From: Asterella californica
Taxonomy: Eukaryota > Streptophyta > Marchantiopsida > Marchantiales > Aytoniaceae
DNA length: 64,000 nucleotides
Assembly (NCBI GenBank): GCA_036924285.1
Contig: JAYKYS010000004.1
Span: forward strand, 24,708,001 to 24,772,000
Direction: 5' to 3'
The translations under genes were made by a program, and so were the position numbers. The notes beneath the pieces were generated by a model. The model was not told the origin of the DNA and did no database searches. It saw only the letters and a list, made by a program, of their open reading frames with translations. Shown here one piece after another: positions 1 through 8,483 of the stretch (the first letter of the stretch is position 1; each line of letters starts with the position of its first letter).

Positions 1-195
1 AGTCGACTTGTTGTTCCGACAGGTATCTAAAGTTATAACTCTCCGTTGATGTATTTTTTCTCTTTCCACCAGGTCGCAAGAAGATTGAAAAAGAAAGGTG
101 CTAAGGAGTTAAAGCTGTGTGCACCATTGATGGGGGCGGGCGGAAAAACTGCTCATGCCCTTCAAACTTACAACAACCTTGTTTGTCCAGCTTAG
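1..195 (+). CDS. 3' end of an unidentified spliced gene (left arm, partial)
   Basis: An exon end at 1-22 is followed by a 50-bp GT-AG intron (23-72) with a strong pyrimidine tract before its AG, then a 41-codon terminal exon at 73-195 ending in TAG. Across the junction the frame stays open and the peptide is rich in K and R, then G (KKKGAKELK, then MGAGGKTAHALQTYNNL). The short intron with good splice sites and frame continuity argue for a real gene end. I do not recognise the family. The upstream exons lie outside the window, but the mirrored copy at 34709-35277 shows more of them. Whether this copy is expressed or a fragment cannot be told. Confidence 0.5.
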
Positions 196-517
196 AAGAG
201 CAAGTTCAGCACAGTGACAGTATATATAAGCAAATGAGAGCTCTGTAAACAGGTACAGTGATAAGTATTTGTTCTGTAAAGGAAGAGTAGTTTATCCACT
301 ACAACCAGATCAGTTCGGTTTCACAGCATCTTTCTTCCACATAGCAATGCCACAGGGCAAAATCTGTTGTGGTCGCCTCATCTTGGGTCGGTATCTCATA
401 AAGGCCTAAGGCTTTACATTCCGGGTATAGAAACACAGCCGATATACAAGTCTCTAGATCCACCTGCAAGCTTCATCGCATCCAAAAGCAGCCATTTTCA
501 TGTATAACTAAGTTCAA
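196..517. other. No gene seen (arm DNA downstream of the gene end)
   Basis: Presumed 3' flank of the gene ending at 195, shared with the right arm. Positions 503-517 are the first copy of the 15-bp duplication flanking the retroposon at 518-674. Confidence 0.6.
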
Positions 518-674
518 CTAGCTACTGATAGTTCAAGGAGCTACTGATAGCGGGGCTTAGCCCCGGTGTTCTTCCCTTCGGGGCGTTAGTTGCTTGGCCC
601 TTCGGGTCCTCCTTTCCCTTGTAAGGCTTGATGGGGTCTTTCCATCCGTTTGCTATTCATTTGGTCGCGTGTTT
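518..674 (+). mobile_element. 157-bp retroposon: LINE-type 3' tail with target duplication (left arm)
   Basis: The piece runs from a doubled ACTGATAG motif through three GC-rich hairpins (GGGGCTTAGCCCC, CCCTTCGGGG, GGCCCTTCGGGTCC) to a T-rich end after ATTCATTTGGTCGCG. It matches the 3' end of the non-LTR elements ending near 8330 and 40630. It is flanked by TATAACTAAGTTCAA (503-517) and TATATCTAAGTTCAA (675-689), a 15-bp target duplication with one mismatch; in the right arm the duplication is perfect. It is either a severely 5'-truncated LINE copy or a short element borrowing the LINE tail. There is no poly(A). Confidence 0.82.
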
Positions 675-1130
675 TATATCTAAGTTCAACCTTCATCGCT
701 TCACATCGATCAACAGGAAAATTGCGAACAAAGAAACCTATCTTGTCATATCCCAGTGGTTAATATCAGATTGAGTTCTACACTCATATTATGTATAACG
801 TTGCTGCAGCTTGGAAAAGCATGTCTGGGGTCTCTCATGTTTTCTGTTCCGCACATATGTGCAGGTCATTTTTCTCGAGGAGCTCACAAACCTCCGTAGT
901 TGGAAGATCAGGAGAGGTGAATTTGTCTCCTTGGGGGCTTTGTTTGTACCGTACTGTGAAACTTTGCAGTCGCTCCAAATCTGTATTGTCAACGGCTACT
1001 AAACCCCAGTTCATTCTGGTTGAAAGGTAAGATACCAAGGTCGATTGGTCGTTTGCCGAGGACTTCTCCTTCCTTCTTCACGAGTGAGACGCTACCTACC
1101 TCCTACGCTTGAGGACGTGTATAGGACTTA

Positions 1131-1189
1131 GACCCATAAACCGAGTTGCTGTGAGCACTTCGAAGGGGGATTCAACAGCTTCTTACAAG
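1131..1189 (+). promoter_or_regulatory. Candidate snRNA promoter for the U5 copy at 1206
   Basis: GACCCATAAACC at 1131-1142 sits about 64-75 bp upstream of U5, where plant snRNA genes carry the upstream sequence element. A weak TATA-like TACAAG is at 1184-1189, only 22 bp upstream, closer than in the U5 copy at 6282, which suggests a small promoter deletion. Motif similarity only. Confidence 0.4.
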
Positions 1190-1205
1190 AATTAAGAGAT
1201 CAGTC

Positions 1206-1320
1206 AGCCGTCTGTTCAGCTCAGAGCGAACTATTCTTTCGCCTTTTACTAAAGAATACCGTGTGCGGGACACAGTCAGCGGCTTATGACAATCTTTGGA
1301 ACGCCTCTTCAATGAGTCAC
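1206..1320 (+). ncRNA. U5: U5 spliceosomal snRNA (left arm, outer copy)
   Basis: U5 snRNA is the tri-snRNP component that aligns exon ends through its invariant loop I. Loop I is intact here (CGCCTTTTACTAAAG), closed by the CTATTCTTT / AAAGAATA stem, and the distance from the proposed 5' end AGCCG to the loop is 34 nt, as expected for U5. An Sm-like AATCTTTGG follows, then a 3' hairpin that is imperfect (GCCTC ... GAGTC), unlike the perfect one at 6168-6282. The length of about 115 nt is normal. It lies 943 bp upstream of U2 in the same orientation. The weaker terminal stem and close TATA-like motif suggest it could be a weakened gene. Confidence 0.85.
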
Positions 1321-2079
1321 CACCAATACAACTAAAACTGGATTTTGCGGGTATACTGACACCGTCACAGAAACTGTTACCTCGACCACTGCTTGACGCA
1401 TTAGTCCAGTCTTTAAAACGAAGAAATGTTGGAGGAATTGACTAGGTAACCGAAGTTCATAGAATGCTGAAACTCTGAGCATGCCCGTTTCACGTTGTCA
1501 TGGTGCCCCCGTGCGTATCGTAGGGCCGTATCTGGGCATCCCCATCATGATACAGAAAATGTAGTGCTTCACTCTGTCGAGATCGTGACTCGTAAGCACT
1601 GCGTCCGAAACTTTTCAAAGGGAATCATCAAAGGTTCATCAAGTGTCGAACATAAATCTTTCACTGACGTGTCAACCAATATTATCTTCTGTACCATTAA
1701 GGATAAAGGACTGCAACCAGTCTGTCTACTGAGATAAACCTTCCCTTCCAAAACACGACAGTGAGAGGTAACAGAGGTTCGTCACGAGAAAGAAGCCTCA
1801 ACATGGGACTCAACCCTGAACCTCTTTCTTTCTTTTGAGACAGGTCCGGATTCTCAGTAGCACAGGTCTATTGATTTATAAACTCGTATGATTGCATGCT
1901 CTATTTTCTCTCACTTTCCTCAGCTTGCCGAATTCGAAAGCCCCCACGAGTCATTCCCGTACATATTCTCATCATTTGTTTTTGTCGTACCCCGAACGCC
2001 GTGATTCGTTTACTTTCATACGGCACAGTAGCAACTCAGTGGGAAGAATACGAATAGTTTACTAAACCCTCGTCCATAA
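1321..2079. other. U5-U2 intergenic arm DNA, no gene seen
   Basis: Short open frames occur on both strands, but none is convincing and they mirror exactly in the right arm (33179-33435). I see no domain or splice structure. Confidence 0.5.
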
Positions 2080-2126
2080 ACCCATATGCGGTGCAGAAGC
2101 AGATGATGTTCGCCGAAACTTATAAG
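2080..2126 (+). promoter_or_regulatory. U2 snRNA promoter: upstream-element-like motif and TATA
   Basis: ACCCATATGC at 2080-2089 (-69 to -60) and TATAAG at 2121-2126 (-28 to -23) sit ahead of the U2 5' end at 2149. The spacing of about 31 bp between them is close to that known for RNA polymerase II snRNA promoters in plants. The first motif resembles the plant upstream element in its CCCA.AT core but is not identical. The same motif occurs in the right-arm U2 (32832-32842) and upstream of U5 at 6282. Confidence 0.55.
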
Positions 2127-2148
2127 CTCTCTCAGCTGAAGGAGAAGT

Positions 2149-2344
2149 ATACCTTTCTCGGCCTTTTGGCTAAGATCAAGTGTAGTATCTGTTCTTATCA
2201 GTTTAATATCTGATACGAGGGTCATCGACCCTCACGATATTAATCTAATTTCTCTCACGGGTGTGGTCCAACGCGGTAGCTTGCTACTTCGGACTCGCCA
2301 GTGTCGCCTTGGTATCGCACTACCTCCTAGGCCGGCGCAGCCCA
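2149..2344 (+). ncRNA. U2: U2 spliceosomal snRNA (left arm)
   Basis: U2 pairs with the intron branch point. The first 67 nt are essentially the conserved U2 5' domain: ATACCTTTCTCGGCC, the stem-loop I segment CCTTTTGG, and the branch-point recognition core GTAGTA within AAGTGTAGTATCTG. Stem-loop IIb (GAGGGTCATCGACCCTC), stem-loop III and stem-loop IV (CCTTGGTATCGCACTACCTCC) follow. The Sm-like region reads AATTTCTCT, which departs from the usual ATTTTTG but is shared by all five U2 copies here. The end at about 2344 gives 196 nt, the usual plant length. Promoter motifs are in place. It is a plausible functional gene, almost identical to the copy at 32576-32772. Confidence 0.92.
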
Positions 2345-2859
2345 TCCTCCCCTAGCGGGAGACCCAATGAAACCAAGAAGCAAGTGTTCCCTGTTTCCAG
2401 AAAGGTCAGTGAATACTCCGCTGCGCATCGCTGGTTGAACTCATTTTCTTGGCCGAGAAGAGGAAAGCTACCAGTGCCACGAGGCTGCTTCGAACGGTGA
2501 ACTTAAGGAGGAGGACTCGAGCATCCAACTCCCGTCGTAGGTCTAAACCCCAGCCTTCCACACTCACGAACGGGTCGAGCGCAGCATATGCTAGTTCTTG
2601 CGGAGTCAACGGTAAATTGAACAATTAGAAAGGAAGGAGCCATGTTGCAGATGGAGTAATGCCATCAACATTGAGCCACCGGTTGGAATCTGCTGTAGTG
2701 TCGACGTTATCCTGTAGTGATACGCCACTAACATTGACCCGTTCTGGAAATATATTCTCAGCTACTGAAGTTTTGAGTCCGTAGTCAACACAGGAACGAA
2801 ACTGATCGTCTAGGACAAACAGGGAAAGAAAAACCAGGTTGAATTACGCCTTCACTGGC
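2345..2859. other. 3' flank of U2, no gene seen
   Basis: The segment just after U2 (GGGAGACCCAATGAAACC) is conserved beside all U2 copies in the window. The rest, including 2545-2760, recurs in degenerate form at 24936-25800 and 35680-35880, so it belongs to the repeated U2 unit. No 3'-box could be assigned with confidence. Confidence 0.5.
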
Positions 2860-3440
2860 CCTTCGGTAACCCTCGAGCAATCTCTGCACATACTTCCCCA
2901 GTTAATCTACTTCCAAGTTCACTTGGAGTTCACAACGGTGAGATCGTCCCATCAACCGCAATGTAGCCCTTGGAACGATTAGCTTCCACTGCTCAGGGCT
3001 CGTCTTGATTTTCACCCACAAGAAATCGCCTTCGGGATCAAAACTGACGACGGTGCCTGTCCCATCTACATGACCTTGGACGAAATGACCTCCCATCCGA
3101 GTGCTGGGAGTAACGGAGCACTCCAAATTTACAGAATCTCCGAACTCTACCTCGCCGACTGAAGTTCTTCTCAACCTCTCAGAAGAATTCTCAGAGTGAA
3201 ACCTGATCACAGTAAAGCAGCCCAGTTCACGGCGATGCTGTCACCGACCTGCACTCTCATCTCGACTCCATCAGTCTCCACTTTCTACAGCTCCCTCACC
3301 TTCCCCATCTCCTCCACAAGTCCCGTGAAAAGTGCCCGTGCTCCTCCCGCTCCATTTATCGCTCTGATCTGCACTCTTCGGGCATATCCCTCCGACGAAA
3401 CCTTTCTACCGATAAAACTAATGCGGAGGTTTGAATTCAC
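2860..3440 (-). pseudogene. Riboflavin synthase pseudogene (left arm)
   Basis: On the minus strand the pieces of riboflavin synthase (lumazine-binding fold; last step of riboflavin synthesis, plastid-targeted in plants) are legible in order: ALFTGLVEEMGKV at the mature N-terminus, GDSIAVN, RLRRTSVGEVEFGDSVNLE, GGHFVQGHVDGTG, then VNLEVD and LGKYVQRLL at the C-terminus. Breaks: a stop after GKVREL; a one-base frameshift after IAVN; a second frameshift near the IVP segment; loss of most of the C-terminal half-barrel between IVP and VNLEVD; and a stop directly after VNLEVD. Residues ahead of LFTG could be a transit peptide remnant. No intron is seen in the remaining part, which would fit a retrocopy. 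The same lesions occur in the right arm. Confidence 0.85.
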
Positions 3441-4504
3441 ACAAATATCAAAATGTGGCAATTGCTGTCAAGAATCCGGACCTACGGACGCAAACTGGAT
3501 GGACAAGGAGCGGGAAACACCGTCTAGCTAGAGCGCGTCCCGGAATATTATAGACGCTGCATCTTTTCGAATGAGTTTACTAGACTCATTCGAAAGCCTG
3601 GGGAAAAGTCTCCACCGTAAGACCTAGAGCACCTTTCCTTCCATCGACGAAAAGGGTCGAGCTGCAGCGCAGCCCTCGAGAGCAAATGCTGAACCGAAAC
3701 TTGCACTTCTGTATGACTCGCACATACTCAAAGAGTACGCGAAATTGTACGCAGGTGACGTCAACTCCCAAACCCTCCTTTCTTTCAGCAAAACCCCTTA
3801 AGCTACACTGCAGAACTGAGAAAATTGGTGCAGTTCGGCTTAGCATTCTCTTTTCCTGCTTTCATTTGGACAGACAAGACCATCGCAGATGTCAGTCTCC
3901 TCCCCTCCGAGGACGCGTATCTGCAATGTACTAGAAAGACTCACGTCGTATCGTCGTAGGCTGACCTGACCGTTTCAGTTTGAACTAATTTATCTCGTTC
4001 GATAATCTGTGAAAATGTCCAGCAAAACGAGTGATGCTACAAAGAGTGACAATCAACGAAGAGATTTGGTCTTTATATAGAGCTACTATAGAGCTACAAA
4101 GAGTGATAATCAACGAACCATAGTCATCTGCCTCTTGTACCTACCCAAATACTCCTTCCCTTCCCGATGGGCGTGGTAAGGACTCCCACACGGGCCATGG
4201 ACGAGAAATTTAAGTTATTACATACTCTAGATCCGTCGAACAAAAAAGGATCTTCACATCATTTAATTCTCGATCGAACGTGGCACAATATACAGGACAC
4301 TTAAGAGACCAGGCCAAGTTCTTAGTGTTTCTCCAGAGAAGTCCGATTCGGATGTACAATGTCGCTTAGTCGAGACAGCCTAGAAATGCACAGCGGAATC
4401 TCGGTACCCACGCGATGCTCAGTACTGGTGGTGTTGTTTTGTTGGTGAGGAATTGAACTCTGTGCTTACTCTTTGGTTTCATTGGGTCTCCTGCGAGGAG
4501 AGGA
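3441..4504. other. Arm DNA between riboflavin synthase pseudogene and U2 pseudogene
   Basis: No convincing gene. It includes a perfect 12-bp hairpin at 3565-3595 and two nearly identical short blocks near 4040-4110 (GAGCTACAAAGAGTGATAATC type), a small local duplication. The part from about 3950 to 4500 recurs in degenerate form at 36600-37240. Confidence 0.5.
3565..3595. repeat. Short perfect hairpin
   Basis: TTTCGAATGAGT (3565-3576) and ACTCATTCGAAA (3584-3595) form a 12-bp stem with a 7-base loop. It is present in both arms (right copy near 31326-31356). Role unknown. Confidence 0.7.
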
Positions 4505-4687
4505 TGGACTGCGCCGGACTAGAAGACAGTGCAATACCAAGGCGACCACTGACGAGTCCGACGTAGCAAGCTATCACATTGGACTCGCACCCGTGAGAGA
4601 AATTAGATTAATATCGTGAGGATCAACTACCCTCGTATCATATATTAAAGTGATAAGAAAACTTAGACAAAAGGCCGAGAAAGTTAT
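4505..4687 (-). pseudogene. U2 snRNA pseudogene lacking the branch-point core (left arm)
   Basis: The 5' end (ATAACTTTCTCGGCCTTTTG), stem-loop IIb, the Sm-like AATTTCTCT, and stem-loops III and IV are recognisable. About 17 nt that include the branch-point recognition sequence GTAGTA are deleted between CTAAG and TTCTTATCA, and substitutions weaken stem-loops IIa and IV. A TATA-like AATATAAGG remains about 25-30 bp upstream. Without GTAGTA it cannot serve as U2. The right-arm copy at 30241-30422 has the same deletion, so the lesion predates the arm duplication. Confidence 0.9.
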
Positions 4688-6012
4688 GCATACTTCCAGT
4701 TACAGAGTACCTTATATTCCTCGGTGAACCTCATCTCAGCCCCAAAGCTGATAACTGATTAACTTACGTCATTGAATTGACTTAAGTCATTGAATAACTT
4801 CTGATCCAGGTTTCATTTCTTTTGACTCTGTCAAGCTCAGGAAAGAGAAGGCAAATAGTATGATTCAGTTCGTCAGTTGAAGCAAGCCGGTTTGTAAAGC
4901 AGAATGTTCTACTGAGAATCCCCATGTAGTCCATCACCCTTGAAACCACAGCTAGACGGAGGCCAACACAGTGATAGACAGAAAAGAAGAGAGTAAGATC
5001 CTGCTCCGAATTGACAAGTGACTGAATATTTCATCGATGCTGTGTATTTCGATGTGCTACTATCGATGCTGTGTATACAGGTGGTGTAAAGAGCAAGAGC
5101 ACGCAGTAAGCAAGGGAACTCTCAGGGGTCGAGTTCTCTTGGACTGGAAGTTCCAGAAACGCACTCGGGTTGTAACTAAACATTCACTCCGTAGAAGAAG
5201 AGGAGGGGGAGTAATTTGCTTCCTCACGAATCCTGCAGTAGTGTTTCCCGAGGTTGTTGGTGTTCCGAACGATACGTCGAAGCTGCACTGAACTCCCATC
5301 AGTTTGTTTTCATGCTACCACGAGCAACATACCAGTGCTCCAAATTTGGTGCCGAAAGTATAACTTCCACGAGGTGAAATCGTAAATTAGACCAGTTATC
5401 CCCACAACTCGCCTGGACGCCTCAAAACCTACTTTGCACCTCTACCTTCTTGCTAGAACTTGGTGTCTTCAAGGATTCCGACTTCCAACGGCCGTCATTT
5501 TCCGGGATAACTGGATCGAATTACATTCATACCCTAAACGTCCTTGAATCCCTCCGTGGGTTGAGAATGTTTCTAACGCTCCACACGGAAAGCCAAAAGA
5601 GTGCAAAGGCCTAGCTAAACGTCGAGTATTTCTTATGTCCTACTCACCAAGAGGCGGAGGAACTCAGATCCGCCTTTAACTAACCCATCGATGACCTCGG
5701 CATTCGTTCCACCTACGGAGAATTGTTAGAACTGCAAAGCAGCGGATGTACTGCTAAGAGTCTTCACGATCTGGACCGAAGCACCACATGCTGTACCACG
5801 AGGAGGATTTACACATGGTGGCACGAGGACTGACGAGACACAGCGTACTTATCTATGGTTTCCAACCATTCATCGTTACAAGCACTGCAATTCAGCCGCA
5901 GGAGTATCCTTGTGAGGAATTTCCTTGGAGGATCCGCAGGAGTATCCTTGGGAACACTGAGTAGAAGCGAGCCCTTCGGATGATGGCACCTGTCTGCCAG
6001 TAGCTGACGTTC
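4688..6012. other. Arm DNA between U2 pseudogene and inner U5, no gene seen
   Basis: Several short open frames appear on both strands and mirror in the right arm, with no recognisable domain. Compared with the right arm, about 490 bp are missing near 5030-5085, where the left arm instead has a short doubled TCGATGCTGTGTAT motif. Confidence 0.5.
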
Positions 6013-6066
6013 TCGAGGACGGAGTTTTCAGTCTCGAGGAGCGTGTCCTGAAAACTCCGTCCTCGA
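6013..6066. repeat. Perfect 19-bp hairpin (left arm)
   Basis: TCGAGGACGGAGTTTTCAG (6013-6031) is followed after 16 bases by its exact reverse complement (6048-6066). It lies about 100 bp beyond the 3' end of U5. The right arm keeps the identical stem at 28423-28476 with a nearly complementary loop. It may be a foldback transcript or a small palindromic insertion. Confidence 0.85.
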
Positions 6067-6167
6067 AGGTCATGATTCACTCGAAATCGGACCTGCCGTT
6101 TTTCTCTACATGTAGAGTCCGATGCTCACAAGAAAACATGTTTTATCCTACTTCCGTTACGTTGGTG

Positions 6168-6282
6168 GTGCCTCAGTGAAGAGGCGGTCCAAAGATTATG
6201 ATAAGCCGCTGACTGTGTCCCGCACACGGTATTCTTTAGTAAAAGGCGAAAGAATAGTTCGCTCTGGGCTGAACACACGGCT
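6168..6282 (-). ncRNA. U5: U5 spliceosomal snRNA (left arm, inner copy)
   Basis: On the minus strand from AGCCG, loop I CGCCTTTTACTAAAG is intact in its 9-bp stem, an Sm-like AATCTTTGG follows, and the 3' hairpin GCCTCTTCACTGAGGC is perfect. The length of about 115 nt is normal. Upstream, AACCCATAAGC lies at 6347-6357 (-65 to -75) and the TATA-like GGATACAAG at 6312-6320, well spaced for an snRNA promoter. Of the U5 copies here, this one and its right-arm partner (28207-28321) look most likely to be functional. It is divergent from the outer U5 copy, so each arm is itself an older inverted pair of U5/U2 units. Confidence 0.88.
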
Positions 6283-6311
6283 GACTGATTTCACTTTGGG
6301 TGTCCGAAGCT

Positions 6312-6357
6312 CTTGTATCCCCCCTTCAAGTACTCACTTCCGCTTAGCTTATGGGTT
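6312..6357 (-). promoter_or_regulatory. Candidate promoter of the inner U5
   Basis: AACCCATAAGC (6347-6357) and TACAAG (6312-6317) upstream of the U5 5' end at 6282. The first motif matches RACCCATAWRC, seen at a similar distance before three other snRNA genes in the window. Confidence 0.45.
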
Positions 6358-6538
6358 TAAAAGGTTCTGAAGCGTAGTAGGTATTGTAGATACGCGTCTG
6401 TCCGGTAGAACTTGTATTCGACAAGTTAGTAACATCGGAACACATCCTACATTTGAACCAGAATCAACCTAGGCTCAATCGCACGCAGTCCACTCGGATA
6501 CGGAACTGAACCTGTCGGAGGCCTACGTGGTAAAACTG

Positions 6539-6911
6539 CAAAAATTTGCTTGATCATACCCCTAGTACGTTCCGTGAGCTCGATCATACCCCTCTTAACG
6601 TTTGGTTGCTTGATCATACCCCTGAAGAATTATTGACAGTCGAACCAGTCATCTTATCTTTTGGTTCATCATTTTAGTACTTTCAACCTCGACTAAATAT
6701 CATTGTAATTCAAAATATTTGACATTAAGGATGCATTAGACTATCCATATTCTCATTCCTCTGTATGTGCAGTCTCACATCTGAATAACATCACAAAAAG
6801 ACTGGTTTGACAGGCAATAGCCAATCAGGGGTGTGATCAAGCCAGAAAATGTTAAGAGGAGTATGATCAAGCTCACGGAACCTATTGGGGGTATGATCAA
6901 GCAAATTTCTG
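6539..6911. mobile_element. MITE with about 60-bp terminal inverted repeats, left arm only
   Basis: The ends CAAAAATTTGCTTGATCAT and its near-complement ATGATCAAGCAAATTTCTG begin inverted repeats of about 60 bp. These contain repeated GCTTGATCATACCCC units (at 6551, 6581 and 6610 on the left; mirrored at 6832, 6862 and 6891). The core is AT-rich with no coding frame. Flanks TGGTAAAACT and TGGGGAACT resemble a duplicated TGGTGAACT, and the right arm reads through TGGTGAACTGC without the element, which is an empty site. A roughly 9-bp duplication with long inverted repeats would fit a Mutator-like MITE. Classification is inference. Confidence 0.85.
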
Positions 6912-7029
6912 TGGGGAACTGCTTACAAGGCAGACTCTCTCACTTGGAAACGTAGCACCAGAGAAAAGCATCCTCTGTCATCGGTGAGATTCAGTTTCGT
7001 ATCCAGTCGGCTGGATTCGAACCAAGTTC

Positions 7030-7106
7030 GCCATTCGGGGCGTTGGTTGCTTGGCCCTTCGGTTCACTCTTTCCCTTGTAAGGCTTGATGGGTCCTTTCC
7101 ATCCGT
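7030..7106 (+). mobile_element. Retroposon 3' tail fragment at the arm boundary (left)
   Basis: CATTCGGGGCGTTGGTTGC through CTTGATGGG and CCATCCGTTGG match the tail of the non-LTR family. It is present in both arms (right copy 27779-27845), so it predates the duplication. Arm similarity ends inside it, where the left copy adjoins a second element of the same family. Confidence 0.75.
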
Positions 7107-7139
7107 TGGTCTCTCGCATGGTCCGTTTCCATCCGTTAC

Positions 7140-8330
7140 CTCTCGCATGTAGAAAGAAATTTTTGCCGATATCATGTGGCGGGGTGGGCTTATTATCCAT
7201 AGAGGAAACTGCTCTAGTAGTCTTTTTGGGTAGTTGAGCCTTCTCAGCACCTTGGCTTTGTTGTCATTTCCTTGTGCGAGATAGATCTATTCTAGAGAGC
7301 TACGTGACAGAAGTGGAGGATGGTTTTTACCTACTACAGTGGTGTCTCCGTGAGGCAAGAGATAGTTTGACTCTTCAGACACCTGAGGCACACCCACGAT
7401 TCGATACCCTAGCTACGGGTGGATCTCGTGGACTACAATTCTCTCTGACGAGACATCACTTCTAGCAAATTCTCCATGTTTGGCTCATAGCTCGACTTTG
7501 CATTAGAACGTTCTACAGCGATGAGGTTCTACCTAGACTTGGTCCAACTTGTTTCTTCGGCACTGTTCATCTGCAAGTACGATGTTTCGTTCAACACCTT
7601 GGATCGACACCTTGCTCGTTGTCCTCACGGTGGAAAGCATATAGCCACCCATGATGTCATCAAAGACGTCGTGTTTGCTTTAGTACGAGAGAGTGGTTAC
7701 ATGACATGGAGAGAGCGTTGGTATGTCTTTCAAACGTTAAGATCAATGAGAGCTGACCGGAACATAATGAGAGAAGATCAAGTCTCAGTGGCAGATGTGG
7801 TTGTTACGAATTTGACACGAGACTCAGTGACGGCACAGGTGATCATCCATCCCCCAGCGAAGGTGACCAAGTATAGGGGGATGCAGATGGGACATCGTTT
7901 CATCCTCTTAGTCTTGAAGATATACGGATCGACAACTTTGGAGTTCGACGTCTTCTTTCGTGATTGTGCTAGAGCCTACCATGAAAGGCATCAGGGACAT
8001 CACTTTTCTTTCTTTTTGTATTATGTTTTTTAGATAGCAAGTTTCCATTGCTCTACAAAGAGCTTAGCAGGCGCGGTCCATAAGAGAACAATTGCAATAG
8101 GCTATGCTCATGTGCATCTGTCGTATGCAAGACTTCTGACTTATCTGTGTATGATATTATAGTGGCAGTAGGAGACCTTAGAGCTACTGATAGCGGGGTT
8201 TAGCACCGGTGTTCGCCCCTTCAGTGAGTTAGTTGCTTGTCCCTTCGGGTCCTTCTTTCCCTTGTAAGGCTTGATGGGGTCTTTCCGTCCTTTGGCTATT
8301 CATTGCGTCGTGTTATCCACGGAGAAGAAA
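7140..8330 (+). mobile_element. 5'-truncated non-LTR retrotransposon, endonuclease end
   Basis: It matches the 3' third of the larger element at 37521-40630, from CCTCTCGCA onward. It carries the C-terminal domain (open frame 7521-8033), a 3' untranslated region, and the family tail with GC-rich hairpins ending near ATTCATTGCGTCG. The start follows directly on another tail fragment. It is truncated at its 5' end, as is usual for target-primed reverse transcription products. Confidence 0.85.
7521..8033 (+). CDS. Non-LTR retrotransposon C-terminal zinc motif and putative restriction-like endonuclease (partial)
   Basis: This is a 170-residue open frame without stops. Near its start is a C...H-x3-C cluster (DRHLARCPHGGKHIATHD), like the cysteine-histidine motif after the reverse transcriptase in R2/CRE-type elements. 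Then comes VADVVVTNLTRDSVTAQVII...KVTKYRGMQ, which fits a restriction-like (PD-(D/E)XK type) endonuclease, followed by FILLVLKIYGSTTLEFDVF, typical of the domain's end. The protein would nick target DNA for reverse transcription. The N-terminal part and the reverse transcriptase are absent. The open frame is longer than in the full copy, where the same region is split, so this truncated copy may be younger. The endonuclease label rests on pattern recognition. Confidence 0.6.
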   Translation: MRFYLDLVQLVSSALFICKYDVSFNTLDRHLARCPHGGKHIATHDVIKDVVFALVRESGYMTWRERWYVFQTLRSMRADRNIMREDQVSVADVVVTNLTRDSVTAQVIIHPPAKVTKYRGMQMGHRFILLVLKIYGSTTLEFDVFFRDCARAYHERHQGHHFSFFLYYVF

Positions 8331-8483
8331 AGGATCGGAAGTGAATCCATCGTCCCCGCAAACACATCTGGAACGAAAACTTGCAGAGCACAGACTTGTA
8401 CAGTTCTGTGTACGTGAGGAAAATTCTACCAAGGCTGGCAATACCAGGTTCCCGTTACAACGTTGGCATGTGCTGCAAGCAAG

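Larger units (their letters stand above)
1..7106. repeat. Left arm of a large inverted repeat
   Basis: This stretch reappears as its reverse complement at 27779-34957. Base 1 pairs with about base 34957. Landmarks agree in order: gene end, 157-bp retroposon, U5, U2, riboflavin synthase pseudogene, U2 pseudogene, U5 and a retroposon tail. By eye the arms are well over 90 percent alike with small indels; the sum of paired coordinates drifts from 34958 to 34921 over the first 2.1 kb. The left arm has a private 373-bp MITE, and lacks about 490 bp that the right arm has at 29413-29910. Similarity stops near 7106, inside a retroposon tail. Confidence 0.93.

Noticed and set aside
3196..3531. 111-codon frame on the plus strand, mirrored at 31390-31725
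   Set aside because: It is antisense to the riboflavin synthase pseudogene, whose minus-strand motifs are clear.
5392..5514. 10-bp inverted repeat CCAGTTATCC ... GGATAACTGG
   Set aside because: The stem is short with a loop over 100 bases and no extended pairing.
6122..6370. 82-codon frame, mirrored at 28119-28367
   Set aside because: It is antisense to the U5 genes and is open only because U5 is conserved there.
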